DNA of 36,294 nucleotides, taken from contig CAJTZH010000016.1 in assembly GCA_910584325.1 (NCBI GenBank), positions 1 through 36,294 of the forward strand, written 5' to 3'. The stretch comes from an uncultured Lachnospiraceae bacterium (GTDB lineage Bacteria; Bacillota; Clostridia; Lachnospirales; Lachnospiraceae). The notes below the pieces were generated by a model, which did not search any database, had not been told where the DNA came from, and saw only the letters and a list, made by a program, of their open reading frames with translations. A program made the translations under genes and the position numbers. Position 1 is the first letter of the stretch. Every line of letters starts with the position of its first letter. Positions 23,285 to 32,322 of the stretch are shown here, in pieces.

Positions 23285-24163
23285 TCATTCCGCCAACGCA
23301 AGAATTTGTTCCAGTTCCTCCACGGAAAAAGTGTACGCTTTGCCGCAAAACTGACACTTTAATTCCACCGGATTCCCGTCGTCAATCATACTTTGTATTT
23401 CCTCACCGCCGATACTGATAAGCACTTTCTCGACGCGCGCCTTATCACAATTACAGTAAAACTTTACAGGCACTTTGTCATTCATTTCAAGCTTCATATC
23501 GCCAAGCAGGTAGGATAGAATTGTTTCCGGCGTTTTCCCTGACGCCAGCATTTCCGTCACAGGCTCAATCTTTTCCAAACGCTTCTCCAGCGCGCTAATC
23601 ATCTCATCCGACGCTCCCGGCATCAGCTGTAAAACAAAGCCTCCCGCCTGCGCCACCGTGTTATCTTTGTTCATCAGAACACCCAGCGCTACCGATGACG
23701 GCGTCTGTTCGCTGACCGCATAATAATACGTCAAGTCCTCGGCAATTTCTCCCGAGACCAGATTGACTCTTCCCACATACGGTTCTTTCAGACCGATATC
23801 TTTAATCACATTTAAGTAACCGCGCCCCACAGCGCCGCCCACGTCAAGCTTTCCTTTTGCACTCGCAGGAAGCATCACATCGGGATTTAGTACATATCCC
23901 TTTGCAGTTCCCCTGCTGTCGGCTGTCACGGTCATACCGCCCATCTCACCGTCTCCGCGGACATTGATTGTCAGCACATCGGTGTCGTTTTTCATCATGC
24001 ACCCCATCATTACAGCCCCGCCAAGGAGTCTTCCAAGCGCCGCAGTCGCAACAGGACTTGTATTGTGGGCACGCCGTGCCTCTTCAACCATCCCCCGCGT
24101 TGTCACCGCAAACGCACGGATTTGCCCTTCTGCCGCTGTCGCACGAACCAAATAATCTTCCAT
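23285..24163 (-). CDS. hslO: Redox-regulated chaperone Hsp33
   Basis: 292 residues, usual length. Holdase chaperone activated by oxidation. N-terminal family region DYLVRATAAEGQIRAFAVTTRG and LGRLLGGAVMMGCMMKND; C-terminal zinc-binding redox switch CNC (in FYCNCDKARVEKVL) and CQFC (in VELKCQFCGKAY), giving the four Cys ligands. AGGAG precedes the ATG. It starts 3 bases after the methyltransferase stop, so they share a transcript. Confidence 0.96.
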   Translation of the reverse strand: MEDYLVRATAAEGQIRAFAVTTRGMVEEARRAHNTSPVATAALGRLLGGAVMMGCMMKNDTDVLTINVRGDGEMGGMTVTADSRGTAKGYVLNPDVMLPASAKGKLDVGGAVGRGYLNVIKDIGLKEPYVGRVNLVSGEIAEDLTYYYAVSEQTPSSVALGVLMNKDNTVAQAGGFVLQLMPGASDEMISALEKRLEKIEPVTEMLASGKTPETILSYLLGDMKLEMNDKVPVKFYCNCDKARVEKVLISIGGEEIQSMIDDGNPVELKCQFCGKAYTFSVEELEQILALAE

Positions 24164-24166
24164 CTT

Positions 24167-24916
24167 CTATCTCCTAAACACAAAATAAACCCGTTCGCTG
24201 CTCTTATCCGGTTTATCCATAGTAAACGCGTCGTATACCGAAATATTCGTAAAACCACTCTTTCTCGCCACGTCAATAACCTCGTCAACCTCATACGCCT
24301 TCTGAAAATGTGTTTCCACATACTTACGATAATGATGTTTTCCTTCCTGCACAAACAGCGTCAGCAGATACTCATTCACACGGTCATTTTCATGATAATA
24401 ATTATCCCAGATATAGCTGCAGGTTGGAAAATTCTCTGCCATCGTGTTGTAAGCCAGAACATTTTCATAAAAATATCTTGTTTTTAAATCCATAACAAAT
24501 ATGCCGTTGCTCTTGAGGCTCTTTTCGGCACAGCAAAATACCTTTTCCAGTCCTTTATCATCCATGACATAATTGATAGAATCACAGACGCATACGAACG
24601 CGTCCACCTTTTCGGGAACAGCAAATTCCTGCATATCCTGCTCCGAAAAAACCGTATCCGCATAATCCGTTTTCTGAAACTTGTCCTTTGCTACCGACAG
24701 CATATCAGAAGACAAATCAATTCCCGTCATCTTATATCCCAGTTTACAAAGTTCCAACGTAAACGCTCCTGTACCGCATCCTAATTCCACAAGCCGCGAA
24801 CCCGGACGAATATCGTCTTTCTCCAAAAGCATCTTGACATACTGCGCCCATTCGTCATAAGGCACGCCGCCCATCATAATATCATAAACATATGCAAAAT
24901 TAGTGTATGCTTCCAT
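24167..24916 (-). CDS. Class I SAM-dependent methyltransferase
   Basis: 249 residues. SAM-binding motif I is LVELGCGTGAFTLEL (about residues 40-54), followed by GIDLSSDMLSVAKDK and an acidic strand AFVCVCDSINYV. The start MEAYTNFAYVYDIMMGGVPYDEW is typical of a group of Firmicute methyltransferases of unknown substrate. Start at 24916 chosen because GGGAGG is 7 bases upstream; a TTG two codons earlier is less likely. It is the first gene of a pair with hslO. Substrate unknown. Confidence 0.85.
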   Translation of the reverse strand: MEAYTNFAYVYDIMMGGVPYDEWAQYVKMLLEKDDIRPGSRLVELGCGTGAFTLELCKLGYKMTGIDLSSDMLSVAKDKFQKTDYADTVFSEQDMQEFAVPEKVDAFVCVCDSINYVMDDKGLEKVFCCAEKSLKSNGIFVMDLKTRYFYENVLAYNTMAENFPTCSYIWDNYYHENDRVNEYLLTLFVQEGKHHYRKYVETHFQKAYEVDEVIDVARKSGFTNISVYDAFTMDKPDKSSERVYFVFRR

Positions 24917-24980
24917 AAACAAGCCTCCCTGTCAATTATTTGTCAAGTAAGATAGATAAATTGTGATGCAATTTCCTATC

Positions 24981-25018
24981 AAAAAAGAAAAGACTTCCGC
25001 ATTGCAGCGAAAGTCTTT
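24981..25018 (-). terminator. Terminator of the SEC-C protein gene
   Basis: Minus strand AAAGACTTTCGC pairs with GCGGAAGTCTTT (11 Watson-Crick pairs plus one G-U) with a TGCAAT loop, then TTCTTTTTT. It lies 18 bases past the stop. Confidence 0.88.
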
Positions 25019-25035
25019 GAATCATCATTTTGTTA

Positions 25036-25542
25036 CTATGCGTTGGCGCCGCAACATTTCTTATACTTCTTGCCGCTGCCACAAGGACATGGATCATTAC
25101 GTCCTACTTTTTTGTCCTTAACAATTGTGTTTGACTTCTTCTGCTTCAGATATAATTCCTTTCTTCTCTCTTCAGTAAGAAGACTGTCCCACTGCGGAAG
25201 TTCATATAACCAGTCTGCTTTTGCACCGACCATGTTATAGTACAACTTCTCTTTATCAAATCCAAGATTAACAACCGTCTCTTCATCCATCGTATCAATC
25301 GGATTCGGATTCACAAGGCTGTCGTTAATACCGTCCAGATAGCCAACCATAATCATTAAATCTACATTATATTTCTCGGACAACTCCTTGACTGTACCGG
25401 AAACAACTTCATCCGGATTAGATAAAATCTGCTCGTAAATGCCCTTCTCCAAGTTAAAATAATTCGCCCAAAACATCTGAGCCTGCTTATTATCCATTTC
25501 GGTCTCGTAAGCTGCTTTTCTCCATTGCTCCAATAATGCCAT
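25036..25542 (-). CDS. SEC-C zinc-binding motif protein
   Basis: 168 residues. The last 21 residues form a SEC-C motif (NDPCPCGSGKKYKKCCG), the zinc-binding module found at the end of SecA and in many otherwise unrelated proteins. The first 140 residues are mainly helical (LLEQWRKAAYETEMDNKQAQMFW, VSGTVKELSEKYNVDLMIMVGYLDG) and I do not recognise a function. No signal peptide, so cytosolic; SEC-C could mediate ribosome or SecB-type contacts, but that is inference. GGAG lies 11 bases before the start; a terminator follows. Confidence 0.85.
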   Translation of the reverse strand: MALLEQWRKAAYETEMDNKQAQMFWANYFNLEKGIYEQILSNPDEVVSGTVKELSEKYNVDLMIMVGYLDGINDSLVNPNPIDTMDEETVVNLGFDKEKLYYNMVGAKADWLYELPQWDSLLTEERRKELYLKQKKSNTIVKDKKVGRNDPCPCGSGKKYKKCCGANA

Positions 25543-25595
25543 GCCGCTATAAACTCCTTAAACTCATATATCTCATCCGTTATCGGACGCTTCTC

Positions 25596-26411
25596 CTAGA
25601 ATCTGCTCGCATAAAGCGAACCGCTGTATGCATAACTACTGCCGTATGAACCGTAATTATTATACATGCTGCCGTTTAACTGCGCAAGCTTGGAAGAAGA
25701 TGTGTTGGCAATTCCAGAGGCCTGAGTAGAAATCTGAGCCGCATAGGAAGTACTGCCGTTAAATAACGATTTTACCTTGTATAATTCCGCATCTTTAAAC
25801 GTTTTCTCATCAATGGATAATTTATCATCCACTCCTACCGTAATACCAACCTTGGCAAGACTCTTAGACATCGCTCTTGTAAGAGACGTCATGCCGTTCG
25901 CTTTACTTGCAATAGAAAATGTGCCGGACTTATCCGCAGCATCAATCATCGAGTTGTAATCCTTAACAAACTCCGATACCGCCTTGTAAATCGCGTCCGT
26001 ATCGTAATCCTCTTTTGTCGTTCCGTCTTCCTGCTTGATTTCTTTCTTGTTAAACAAAGAATCCTTGCCTGTTGTCGTAAGCTTTGAGACAGATTCCTTT
26101 AATTCCTTCGCCGCATCTCTTGTGGATGCAAGCTGTGAATTAGAGTCCGCTTTCTTAGCTTCGTTTGCCTTGTTATTCGTGTCACTGTTCTTCTTAGCAG
26201 AATAATCGTAATCCACTCTGTTTCCGCCATAATAAGTCTTAAGCAGCTTACCGTACGAACCGCTTCTGATACTGTTGTAATCAGAAAGAAGACCGGTAAG
26301 TGAACCGCCCTGACTGCTGCCTGTACCCAGCGAGCCAAACAAAGAACCCACACCGCTTGTAGATGTCCCAAAAAAATTCTGGTTCATTAAACTTAAACTG
26401 ATGTTTGCCAT
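25596..26411 (-). CDS. Ser/Gly-rich protein with FliD-like features
   Basis: 271 residues. N-terminus MANISLSLMNQNFFGTSTSG, then Gly/Ser-rich low complexity (about 15-45), a charged helical stretch, and a region AVSEFVKDYNSMIDAADKSGTF with LTRAMSKSLAKVGITVG and a KLSIDEKTFKDAEL segment, which recall the C-terminal part of flagellar cap proteins (FliD: FVxxYNSLI and a following LSIDEAKF-type segment). The end is Ser/Tyr/Gly-rich. It has no signal peptide, as expected for flagellar-type export, but no flagellar genes are in the window. Start at 26411 from AAGGAGG; strong promoter at 26519-26546. Confidence 0.5.
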   Translation of the reverse strand: MANISLSLMNQNFFGTSTSGVGSLFGSLGTGSSQGGSLTGLLSDYNSIRSGSYGKLLKTYYGGNRVDYDYSAKKNSDTNNKANEAKKADSNSQLASTRDAAKELKESVSKLTTTGKDSLFNKKEIKQEDGTTKEDYDTDAIYKAVSEFVKDYNSMIDAADKSGTFSIASKANGMTSLTRAMSKSLAKVGITVGVDDKLSIDEKTFKDAELYKVKSLFNGSTSYAAQISTQASGIANTSSSKLAQLNGSMYNNYGSYGSSYAYSGSLYASRF

Positions 26412-26518
26412 AATCTTTTCCTCCTTGATATATTGATTGCGACCTCCTTGTCTTGTATGCAGCACACTCCTTCATCTTACGCTGCATAAAATAGGGCATA
26501 CTATTACACCTTATATAA

Positions 26519-26546
26519 ATTATAGCATAATATGGAAAAATGTCAA
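26519..26546 (-). promoter_or_regulatory. Consensus SigA promoter of the FliD-like gene
   Basis: Minus strand TTGACA (26546-26541), 16 bases, TATAAT (26524-26519): both hexamers are exact. The leader is about 100 bases and carries two AAGGAGG sites 23 bases apart, the second serving the gene start. Confidence 0.85.
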
Positions 26547-26574
26547 TTTAATTTTCATTATAAAAGTTAAAAAC

Positions 26575-26603
26575 ACGGGCGGAACATAAACCGTTCCGCC
26601 CGT
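26575..26603 (-). terminator. Terminator of the chemotaxis operon
   Basis: ACGGGCGGAAC (26575-26585) and GTTCCGCCCGT (26593-26603), 11-bp perfect stem; on the minus strand GTTTTTAACTTTT follows. It lies 21 bases past the MCP stop. Confidence 0.9.
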
Positions 26604-26623
26604 ATGTAACATTACATAACCTA

Positions 26624-28093
26624 TTAATATTTTCCAAATGTATCGCCAAGAGAGATAACCTGCTCATTGATGTTTGATGAAGCCGATGTAGATGAGCTGC
26701 TTCTATATGATGACGAACTGCTGCTTCCTGAACCAAGATTGTAAATTGAAAGCATTTCGCGCATTCTGGATGCCTGATTTGACAATTCCTCACTGGCTGA
26801 CGCACACTCTTCACTGGTAGCGGAATTGGTCTGTACTACCTGTGACACCTGCGTAATCGCCTGCTCAATCTGTGCTACTGCCGTTGCCTGATAGTTCGAA
26901 GACTCTGCAATACCGTTGATAATCATCTCGCTCTCCTGAACAATCTTTGTTATCTCCTCCATTGCCTTTGCCGTATCATCCGCAATCCTAGAACCTGAAT
27001 TCACTTTCGAAATAGAATCTTCAATCATTTCGGCTGTTTCTGTTGCTGCTGCCGCACTCTTTGCAGCAAGGCTTCTAACTTCTTCCGCTACAACCGCAAA
27101 TCCTTTACCTGCATCGCCTGCTCTTGCAGCTTCTACCGCCGCATTCAAAGCAAGAATATTGGTCTGGAACGCAATATCATCGATTGTCTTAATAATCTTG
27201 GAAATACTTTCAGACGACTTGTTGATGTCCGTCATAGCGCCCATCATCTCTTTCATCTGGCTGTTTCCACGCTTAACATCATCAATCGCGCGCGCTACCA
27301 ATGACGCTGCCGAATTTGCCTGCTCTGCATTCTGTTTTGTCTTATCGGCAATCTCGTCAATAGAAGATGTAATCTCCTCAATTGCGCTTGCCTGCTCTGT
27401 TGAACCCTGAGCCAGTGCCTGGCTTGCGCTTGCAACCTGAGAAGAACTCAGTGTTACCTGTGTACCAACTTCGCTAATGTTGCTCAGCGCGTTCAGGTTA
27501 TCCGCTACAAGCTTCTTTAACGCGTTACCAAGCATATCGTCTGCTGATTTTGCGTTAACCTGAACGGTAAGATTTCCGTTCGATACTTCTTCAGCAATCT
27601 GAGCCTGATATTTGATGTTATTAATCACTTCCGTATACTTATCTACAAGCTCACCAAACTCATCGTTATGATACTTTACCATTTCAATGTCTACACGCCC
27701 CAGCGCAATATCAGTCGCCGCGTCTGACAATTGTTTTACCGACTGGTTAATAGCCTTTATCAAAGCAAACGCAATAAAAAGAGAAATCACAACGGATACA
27801 AATATTAAACCAGCGCTAAAGAGATTTGATAAATTTGCGGTTCTCTGTATATTTGCCAAATCATCCGTTTTTGAACTAGTAATCGTCTCCAACAGTACTT
27901 GTGCCTTTCCCTGATCAGCGCCAATGTCTTGCATTGTCTTCTGAACAGTAGTCATCTCCTGCTCCTGCATATGTGATACAGTTTTGGTAATCGAACGCAC
28001 GGAACTCATTCCTATCAATACGTTAATAATTGCAAGAATAATTGGAATTGCAAAACCAATAATCATTTTTGTTTTCATCTTCATGTTTTTCAT
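26624..28093 (-). CDS. Methyl-accepting chemotaxis protein without a large sensor domain
   Basis: 489 residues. TM1 (about 8-28), then only about 55 residues outside, TM2 (about 88-110), HAMP (about 111-165) and a coiled-coil signalling domain with the tip FQTNILALNAAVEAARAG and GFAVVAEEVRSLA. The short loop cannot hold a Cache or four-helix sensor domain. The C-terminus is a Ser-rich linker followed by ISLGDTFGKY, a conserved-looking end that may dock CheR or CheB as NWETF does in enterobacteria (inference). Start at 28093 from GAGAGG 7 bases upstream; the open frame overlaps the cheW stop. It is last in the che operon. Confidence 0.93.
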   Translation of the reverse strand: MKNMKMKTKMIIGFAIPIILAIINVLIGMSSVRSITKTVSHMQEQEMTTVQKTMQDIGADQGKAQVLLETITSSKTDDLANIQRTANLSNLFSAGLIFVSVVISLFIAFALIKAINQSVKQLSDAATDIALGRVDIEMVKYHNDEFGELVDKYTEVINNIKYQAQIAEEVSNGNLTVQVNAKSADDMLGNALKKLVADNLNALSNISEVGTQVTLSSSQVASASQALAQGSTEQASAIEEITSSIDEIADKTKQNAEQANSAASLVARAIDDVKRGNSQMKEMMGAMTDINKSSESISKIIKTIDDIAFQTNILALNAAVEAARAGDAGKGFAVVAEEVRSLAAKSAAAATETAEMIEDSISKVNSGSRIADDTAKAMEEITKIVQESEMIINGIAESSNYQATAVAQIEQAITQVSQVVQTNSATSEECASASEELSNQASRMREMLSIYNLGSGSSSSSSYRSSSSTSASSNINEQVISLGDTFGKY

Positions 28094-28104
28094 GTTCATA
28101 CCTC

Positions 28105-28647
28105 TCAATCTTCTACTTCAATCATATCAGCCTGGTCAACAACAGATAAATCTTCATCATTTAATAATTTATCCGGATCAAGCAGCAGCTTTACGGAATC
28201 ACCAACTTTGCCAATTCCATATACATATTTATTCTGGACCTTATCAGCGCGTCCAATAGTCGGCGGAGGAAGAATATTTTCTTCTTTAATTTCCACCACT
28301 TCGGCAATCTTTTCTACAATCAGCCCCACTACCGTAGATTTTACGTTAATGACAATAATACACGTTCTGTCATTATACTCAAACGGCGGCTGCTTAAAGC
28401 GCAGGCGGACATCAATGACCGGAATAACCTTACCTCGCAGATTAATCAAACCCTTAATGTAGTCTTCCGTTTCAGGAATTGCCGTAATTGTCTGATACTG
28501 AATAATTTCATTGACATACTGAATCTTCAGACCAAAGTACTCGTTTCCTGATTTAAATGTCATGTACTTACCTTTTTGTACCTCACGCTCATCTAACGCA
28601 GACTGGGTTTCTTCTGCCTGTTTTCTCAATTCACTTATTTCACCCAT
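28105..28647 (-). CDS. cheW: Chemotaxis coupling protein CheW
   Basis: Links CheA to receptors at the cell pole. 180 residues: an N-terminal helix of about 25 residues (LRKQAEETQSALDEREVQKG) precedes the CheW SH3-like fold, with EYFGLKIQYVNEIIQYQTITAIPET, INLRGKVIPVIDVRLRF (the classic NLRGxVxPVIDLR region) and GLIVEKIAEVVEI. The ribosome site is rather far from the start (AAGGG, 13 bases). Lies between cheA and the MCP gene. Confidence 0.95.
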   Translation of the reverse strand: MGEISELRKQAEETQSALDEREVQKGKYMTFKSGNEYFGLKIQYVNEIIQYQTITAIPETEDYIKGLINLRGKVIPVIDVRLRFKQPPFEYNDRTCIIVINVKSTVVGLIVEKIAEVVEIKEENILPPPTIGRADKVQNKYVYGIGKVGDSVKLLLDPDKLLNDEDLSVVDQADMIEVED

Positions 28648-28674
28648 ATAACAGTAACCATCCCTTTCTTAAAA

Positions 28675-30837
28675 TTATTCTATTAATCCAACCGGATCAA
28701 GTATCAACGCAATGCTTCCGTCGCCAAGCTGCGTACAGCCGGACAACCCCTTAACCTTCTTTATGTAGGAAGGAATTGGTTTTACAACAATCTCCTGCTC
28801 TCCAATCAATCTGTCGACAAAGAGGCAGACTTTCTTGTCGTCCGCTTCGAGAATCAGCATAATACCCTTTTCAACTGATTCCTGATAATGCTCAAGACCG
28901 TACCACTTACCAAGACGCAGTACCGGGAAACATTCCCCTCGTATCATAATATATTCATCACCGTTCGGTTCATGAATCATCATCTCTTCCTTAACACGGA
29001 CAAATTCCTTAATAACACCTGTCTCCATAACAAACGACGAATCGCCTATCTCCATAACAATACCGTCGATAATCGCAAGCGTAAGAGGAATCTTAAGGCT
29101 CATAATCGAGCCGAATCCAGGCGTACTGTCAATATCAAGCGCACCGCCGATTGCCTGAATATTCTGGACAACAACGTCCATTCCCACTCCTCGGCCGGAA
29201 TACTCCGTAATCTTTTCGTTTGTTGAAAAGCCCGGCAGGGTGATAAACTGGTATACTTCTTTATCCTTGTAAGCGGAATCCGGTTTCCCTTCTTCAAGAA
29301 GTCCCTGTTTTCTCGCCTTTTCCAGTATCTTTTCACGATCAAGACCTTTTCCGTTATCTTCAACGCAAATCCAGACTTTTCCAGCCTCTGTTTTTGCCGA
29401 TAACGTAACCTTGCCTTTATCTGCCTTTCCACTGTCAATACGCTCTTCGTTCGTCTCGATACCATGGTCAACGGCATTTCTCACAAGATGCATCAGCGGG
29501 TCGGAAATATGTTCGATAATATTTTTATCTACTTCCGTATTTTCACCAATCATCTCAAACTCGATATCCTTGCCGAGTTTTCTTGAAACATCGAATACGA
29601 TGCGGTTCATCTTCTGGAATGTATTCGTAAGCGGAACCATTCGCATCGACATAATGACATTCTGTAAATCCGTGGATATCTTCGACAACTGCGCCGCCGC
29701 TTTATTAAAGCTGTTCAAATTCAGTCCCGGCACCTTTAAATCAGGATTCTGCAATACAACGGACTCGGAAATTACAAGTTCGCCGATTAAATCCATCAAC
29801 TGGTCCATCTTGCTGACATTAACACTGATAAATGTCGCTTTCTCCGACTTCTGCTTATCCCTCGCCAGCTTCTTCTGCTTGCCCGGCTCCTTGGACTGAA
29901 TGACGAAATCACCCGGCGCTATCTGTGCCTTGGCAGGTTTTTTATCCTTCTCCTCGGCTACGGCTTCGCTCTGCTCCTGCGTACGCGCTTCAATATCTTC
30001 CACGCTCGAATCCAAATCAATCTGCAACAAATCCTGCGGACTGCCAAAATCAAAACCGCGAAGAAACTCATCCGCACTGCACTCAAAAATATCGACATTC
30101 TTAATATCATATCCAATACCGATAATCTTACGGATTTCTTCCTCTCCGCACTGTGCCTGCAAAAGAATTCGGAACCCTTCGTTCAGAATAACTTCCGCGC
30201 ACTTCTCGTCTGAGATAATATCCTCCGGTGAATACAATAAATCCTCGGCTACTTCTTTCAGCGCATATACCGTCTTATAGGCATGCACATTTGCCATCTC
30301 CGTCTCCGGGAAAAATGTCAGGTAAATCTTGTAAAAACGGCTGGCACTCGTTGCGACCGGCGCTATGTAGAAATGCTTCGGCTCCTCGTGTACATTTTCT
30401 TTCACCGGCTCTGCCGGCGCCTCCCCGCCGTTTTTAATCTTTTCCAAAAACTGGTCAAGACTCTGGATAATACCGTTTCCGTCTCCGTCAGCCGGGTCTC
30501 CGTTACGGATTTTATCCATCTCGTTTGAAATAAAATCTTCTACTTCCAGCACATGCTCCACTAATTCCAGATGCGGTACATTATCGGGTTTGGACTCTCT
30601 CAGATAATAAAAGACGTCCTCCAGCTTATGCGAAACATGCGTAATATTATCGAACATCATAATACCGGACGAGCCCTTAATGGTATGCATGGTTCTAAAT
30701 ATTTCATTGATGCTGTCTTCATCAAAACAATCCGCATCTTTCTGTTCCAGAACTCTTTCCTGCAGCTGTTCCAACAGCTGCTCATTCTCAAACAAATACA
30801 TGTCTAGCATGCCGTCTGTATTAAATTCTTCAGCCAT
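28675..30837 (-). CDS. cheA: Chemotaxis histidine kinase CheA
   Basis: 720 residues. P1 (1-110) with phosphoacceptor His51 in FRTMHTIKGSSGIM. A P2-like domain (about 168-265, RFYKIYLTFFPETEMANVHAYK) and an acidic/Lys-rich linker follow. P3 dimerisation helices (about 335-395) start FISVNVSKMDQLMDLIGELVI. P4 ATPase has HLVRNAVDHGIET (N box), CVEDNGKGLDREKI (G1) and FSTNEKITEYSGRGVGMDVV. P5 CheW-like ends the protein (about 590-720). AAAGGAG precedes the start. It phosphorylates CheY and CheB. Confidence 0.96.
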   Translation of the reverse strand: MAEEFNTDGMLDMYLFENEQLLEQLQERVLEQKDADCFDEDSINEIFRTMHTIKGSSGIMMFDNITHVSHKLEDVFYYLRESKPDNVPHLELVEHVLEVEDFISNEMDKIRNGDPADGDGNGIIQSLDQFLEKIKNGGEAPAEPVKENVHEEPKHFYIAPVATSASRFYKIYLTFFPETEMANVHAYKTVYALKEVAEDLLYSPEDIISDEKCAEVILNEGFRILLQAQCGEEEIRKIIGIGYDIKNVDIFECSADEFLRGFDFGSPQDLLQIDLDSSVEDIEARTQEQSEAVAEEKDKKPAKAQIAPGDFVIQSKEPGKQKKLARDKQKSEKATFISVNVSKMDQLMDLIGELVISESVVLQNPDLKVPGLNLNSFNKAAAQLSKISTDLQNVIMSMRMVPLTNTFQKMNRIVFDVSRKLGKDIEFEMIGENTEVDKNIIEHISDPLMHLVRNAVDHGIETNEERIDSGKADKGKVTLSAKTEAGKVWICVEDNGKGLDREKILEKARKQGLLEEGKPDSAYKDKEVYQFITLPGFSTNEKITEYSGRGVGMDVVVQNIQAIGGALDIDSTPGFGSIMSLKIPLTLAIIDGIVMEIGDSSFVMETGVIKEFVRVKEEMMIHEPNGDEYIMIRGECFPVLRLGKWYGLEHYQESVEKGIMLILEADDKKVCLFVDRLIGEQEIVVKPIPSYIKKVKGLSGCTQLGDGSIALILDPVGLIE

Positions 30838-30875
30838 ATCCTGCTCCTTTCCTGCATCTTACTATAATTCTTATG

Positions 30876-31268
30876 TTATATCAGATTTAATTTTTTTAAT
30901 GCCTGTTCAAAACGGTCCTTGTCAATCGGTTTGCCGGAATAAATGGTACATCCCAGTTCAAACGCCATCTTGACATTCTGCTCATCATTCAGTGCGGTTG
31001 TAATAATCACTCTTGCCGCTTTATCTTCCGGAACGTTTCTTTCCTTTTCCAGGTTACGAATACCGACAAGCGCCTGATATCCGTCCATAACCGGCATCAT
31101 GATATCAAGACAAACCAAATCATACGGTTCTCCGTCTTCCAAGGCCATCATAAACGCGTCAACCGCTTCCATTCCATCTACAGTCACGTCGCATTCGCCG
31201 TACTTTGACAGGAAGTTTACCATGAATTTCCTTGTTACAAAATCGTCTTCTGCCAATAGAATCTTCAT
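30876..31268 (-). CDS. CheY-like single-domain response regulator
   Basis: 130 residues, one receiver domain: acidic pocket Glu7-Asp8-Asp9, phosphoacceptor Asp55 in LVCLDIMMPVMDGYQAL, Thr in VIITTAL and Lys in YSGKPID. It begins MKILLAEDDFVTRKFMVNFLSKYG, closer to receivers of hybrid kinases than to classical CheY, so it may serve signalling other than the flagellar motor. AAGGAG precedes the ATG. It sits between cheB and cheA. Confidence 0.9.
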   Translation of the reverse strand: MKILLAEDDFVTRKFMVNFLSKYGECDVTVDGMEAVDAFMMALEDGEPYDLVCLDIMMPVMDGYQALVGIRNLEKERNVPEDKAARVIITTALNDEQNVKMAFELGCTIYSGKPIDKDRFEQALKKLNLI

Positions 31269-31280
31269 ATCCTTTCTCCT

Positions 31281-32315
31281 TTACATTTTATTTAATAAAG
31301 CGTATGTTCTTCCTGCAATATCAGATAATTTCTCCTGATACTCAACAGCCCCCAAATCATATGCTACTTTTGGCATTCCATAAACCACGCAGGTCGATTC
31401 GTCCTGCCCGATTGTTCTTGCTCCCGCCTGTCTCATCGCCAACAGTCCTTTTCCGCCGTCGCCGCCCATTCCTGTCAGAATAATTCCTACCGCGTTGGCG
31501 CCTGCAACTTTGGCAACAGATTCAAACAGCACTTCCACCGACGGACAGTGTCCGTTCACCTTTGGCCCTTTCCTGCATTCCACCTGATAAGTCCCGTTCA
31601 CTTTCACAAGGCGCATCTGTTCGTCTCCTCCGGGGGCAATCAGCATATGTCCGGGACGTACCACGTCCCCTGTACGTGCTTCTTTTACCTGAATCCGGCA
31701 CTGGTCATTCAGTCTCTTGGCATACATCTCGGTAAATCCCGGCGGCATATGCTGTACTGTCACGATTCCTGGAATATCCGTACCAAAATCCTTGACAACA
31801 TTGTAAATGGCTTCCGTACCTCCCGTGGAAGCGCCAATCGCCACAATCAGGTTGTTTCTGAAGTTTGTCTGAAGATGGCTCTGTTCCTGCTGCATCATCG
31901 CCGTCTTCTTAATATTACTGATTTTGGCTGTCGACGCAATCTTTATTTTAACAAGAAGCTCATTCCTGATAAAGTCTTCCAGCTGCGCCCGGTTCGATAC
32001 GGAAGGCTTCGCCACAAAATCGACTGCGCCCGCTCTCAGCGCGTCAAAAACCTTATCACTCAATGAGCTGATAACAACAACCGGAAGCGGATACTGCGGA
32101 ATCAGTTTCTTTAAAAACTCTATTCCGTTCATACGCGGAAGCTCCACGTCAAGCGTCATTACATCCGGTTTGTGTGCCAAAATGGCGTCCCTCGCCTCAA
32201 AGGGGTCTTTCGCCGTCGCCACAACCCTGATGGCAGGGTCTCTGCTCAAATTCTGAACAAGAAGCTCTCTGAAAACGATGGAGTCCTCTACTACTAATAC
32301 TTTAATCGGCTGCAT
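31281..32315 (-). CDS. cheB: Chemotaxis methylesterase/deamidase CheB
   Basis: 344 residues. Receiver domain (1-120) with Asp56 in VMTLDVELPRMNGIEFL; linker about 120-152; C-terminal methylesterase with the catalytic triad Ser163 (AIGASTGGTEAI), His189 (VQHMPPGFT) and Asp286 (TGMGGDGGKG). It removes methyl groups from MCP glutamates when phosphorylated by CheA. It follows cheR by 7 bases, with AAGGGG overlapping the cheR end. Confidence 0.96.
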   Translation of the reverse strand: MQPIKVLVVEDSIVFRELLVQNLSRDPAIRVVATAKDPFEARDAILAHKPDVMTLDVELPRMNGIEFLKKLIPQYPLPVVVISSLSDKVFDALRAGAVDFVAKPSVSNRAQLEDFIRNELLVKIKIASTAKISNIKKTAMMQQEQSHLQTNFRNNLIVAIGASTGGTEAIYNVVKDFGTDIPGIVTVQHMPPGFTEMYAKRLNDQCRIQVKEARTGDVVRPGHMLIAPGGDEQMRLVKVNGTYQVECRKGPKVNGHCPSVEVLFESVAKVAGANAVGIILTGMGGDGGKGLLAMRQAGARTIGQDESTCVVYGMPKVAYDLGAVEYQEKLSDIAGRTYALLNKM

Positions 32316-32322
32316 AATCTAA

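Noticed and set aside
25355..25362. ATTAAATC in the SEC-C gene, and again at 29786-29793 in cheA
   Set aside because: The second half of the 18-bp motif is missing at the required spacing in both places.
26281..26499. 72-codon frame beginning in the leader of the FliD-like gene
   Set aside because: It overlaps the start of the real gene in another frame, shows no protein-like pattern and has no good ribosome site of its own.
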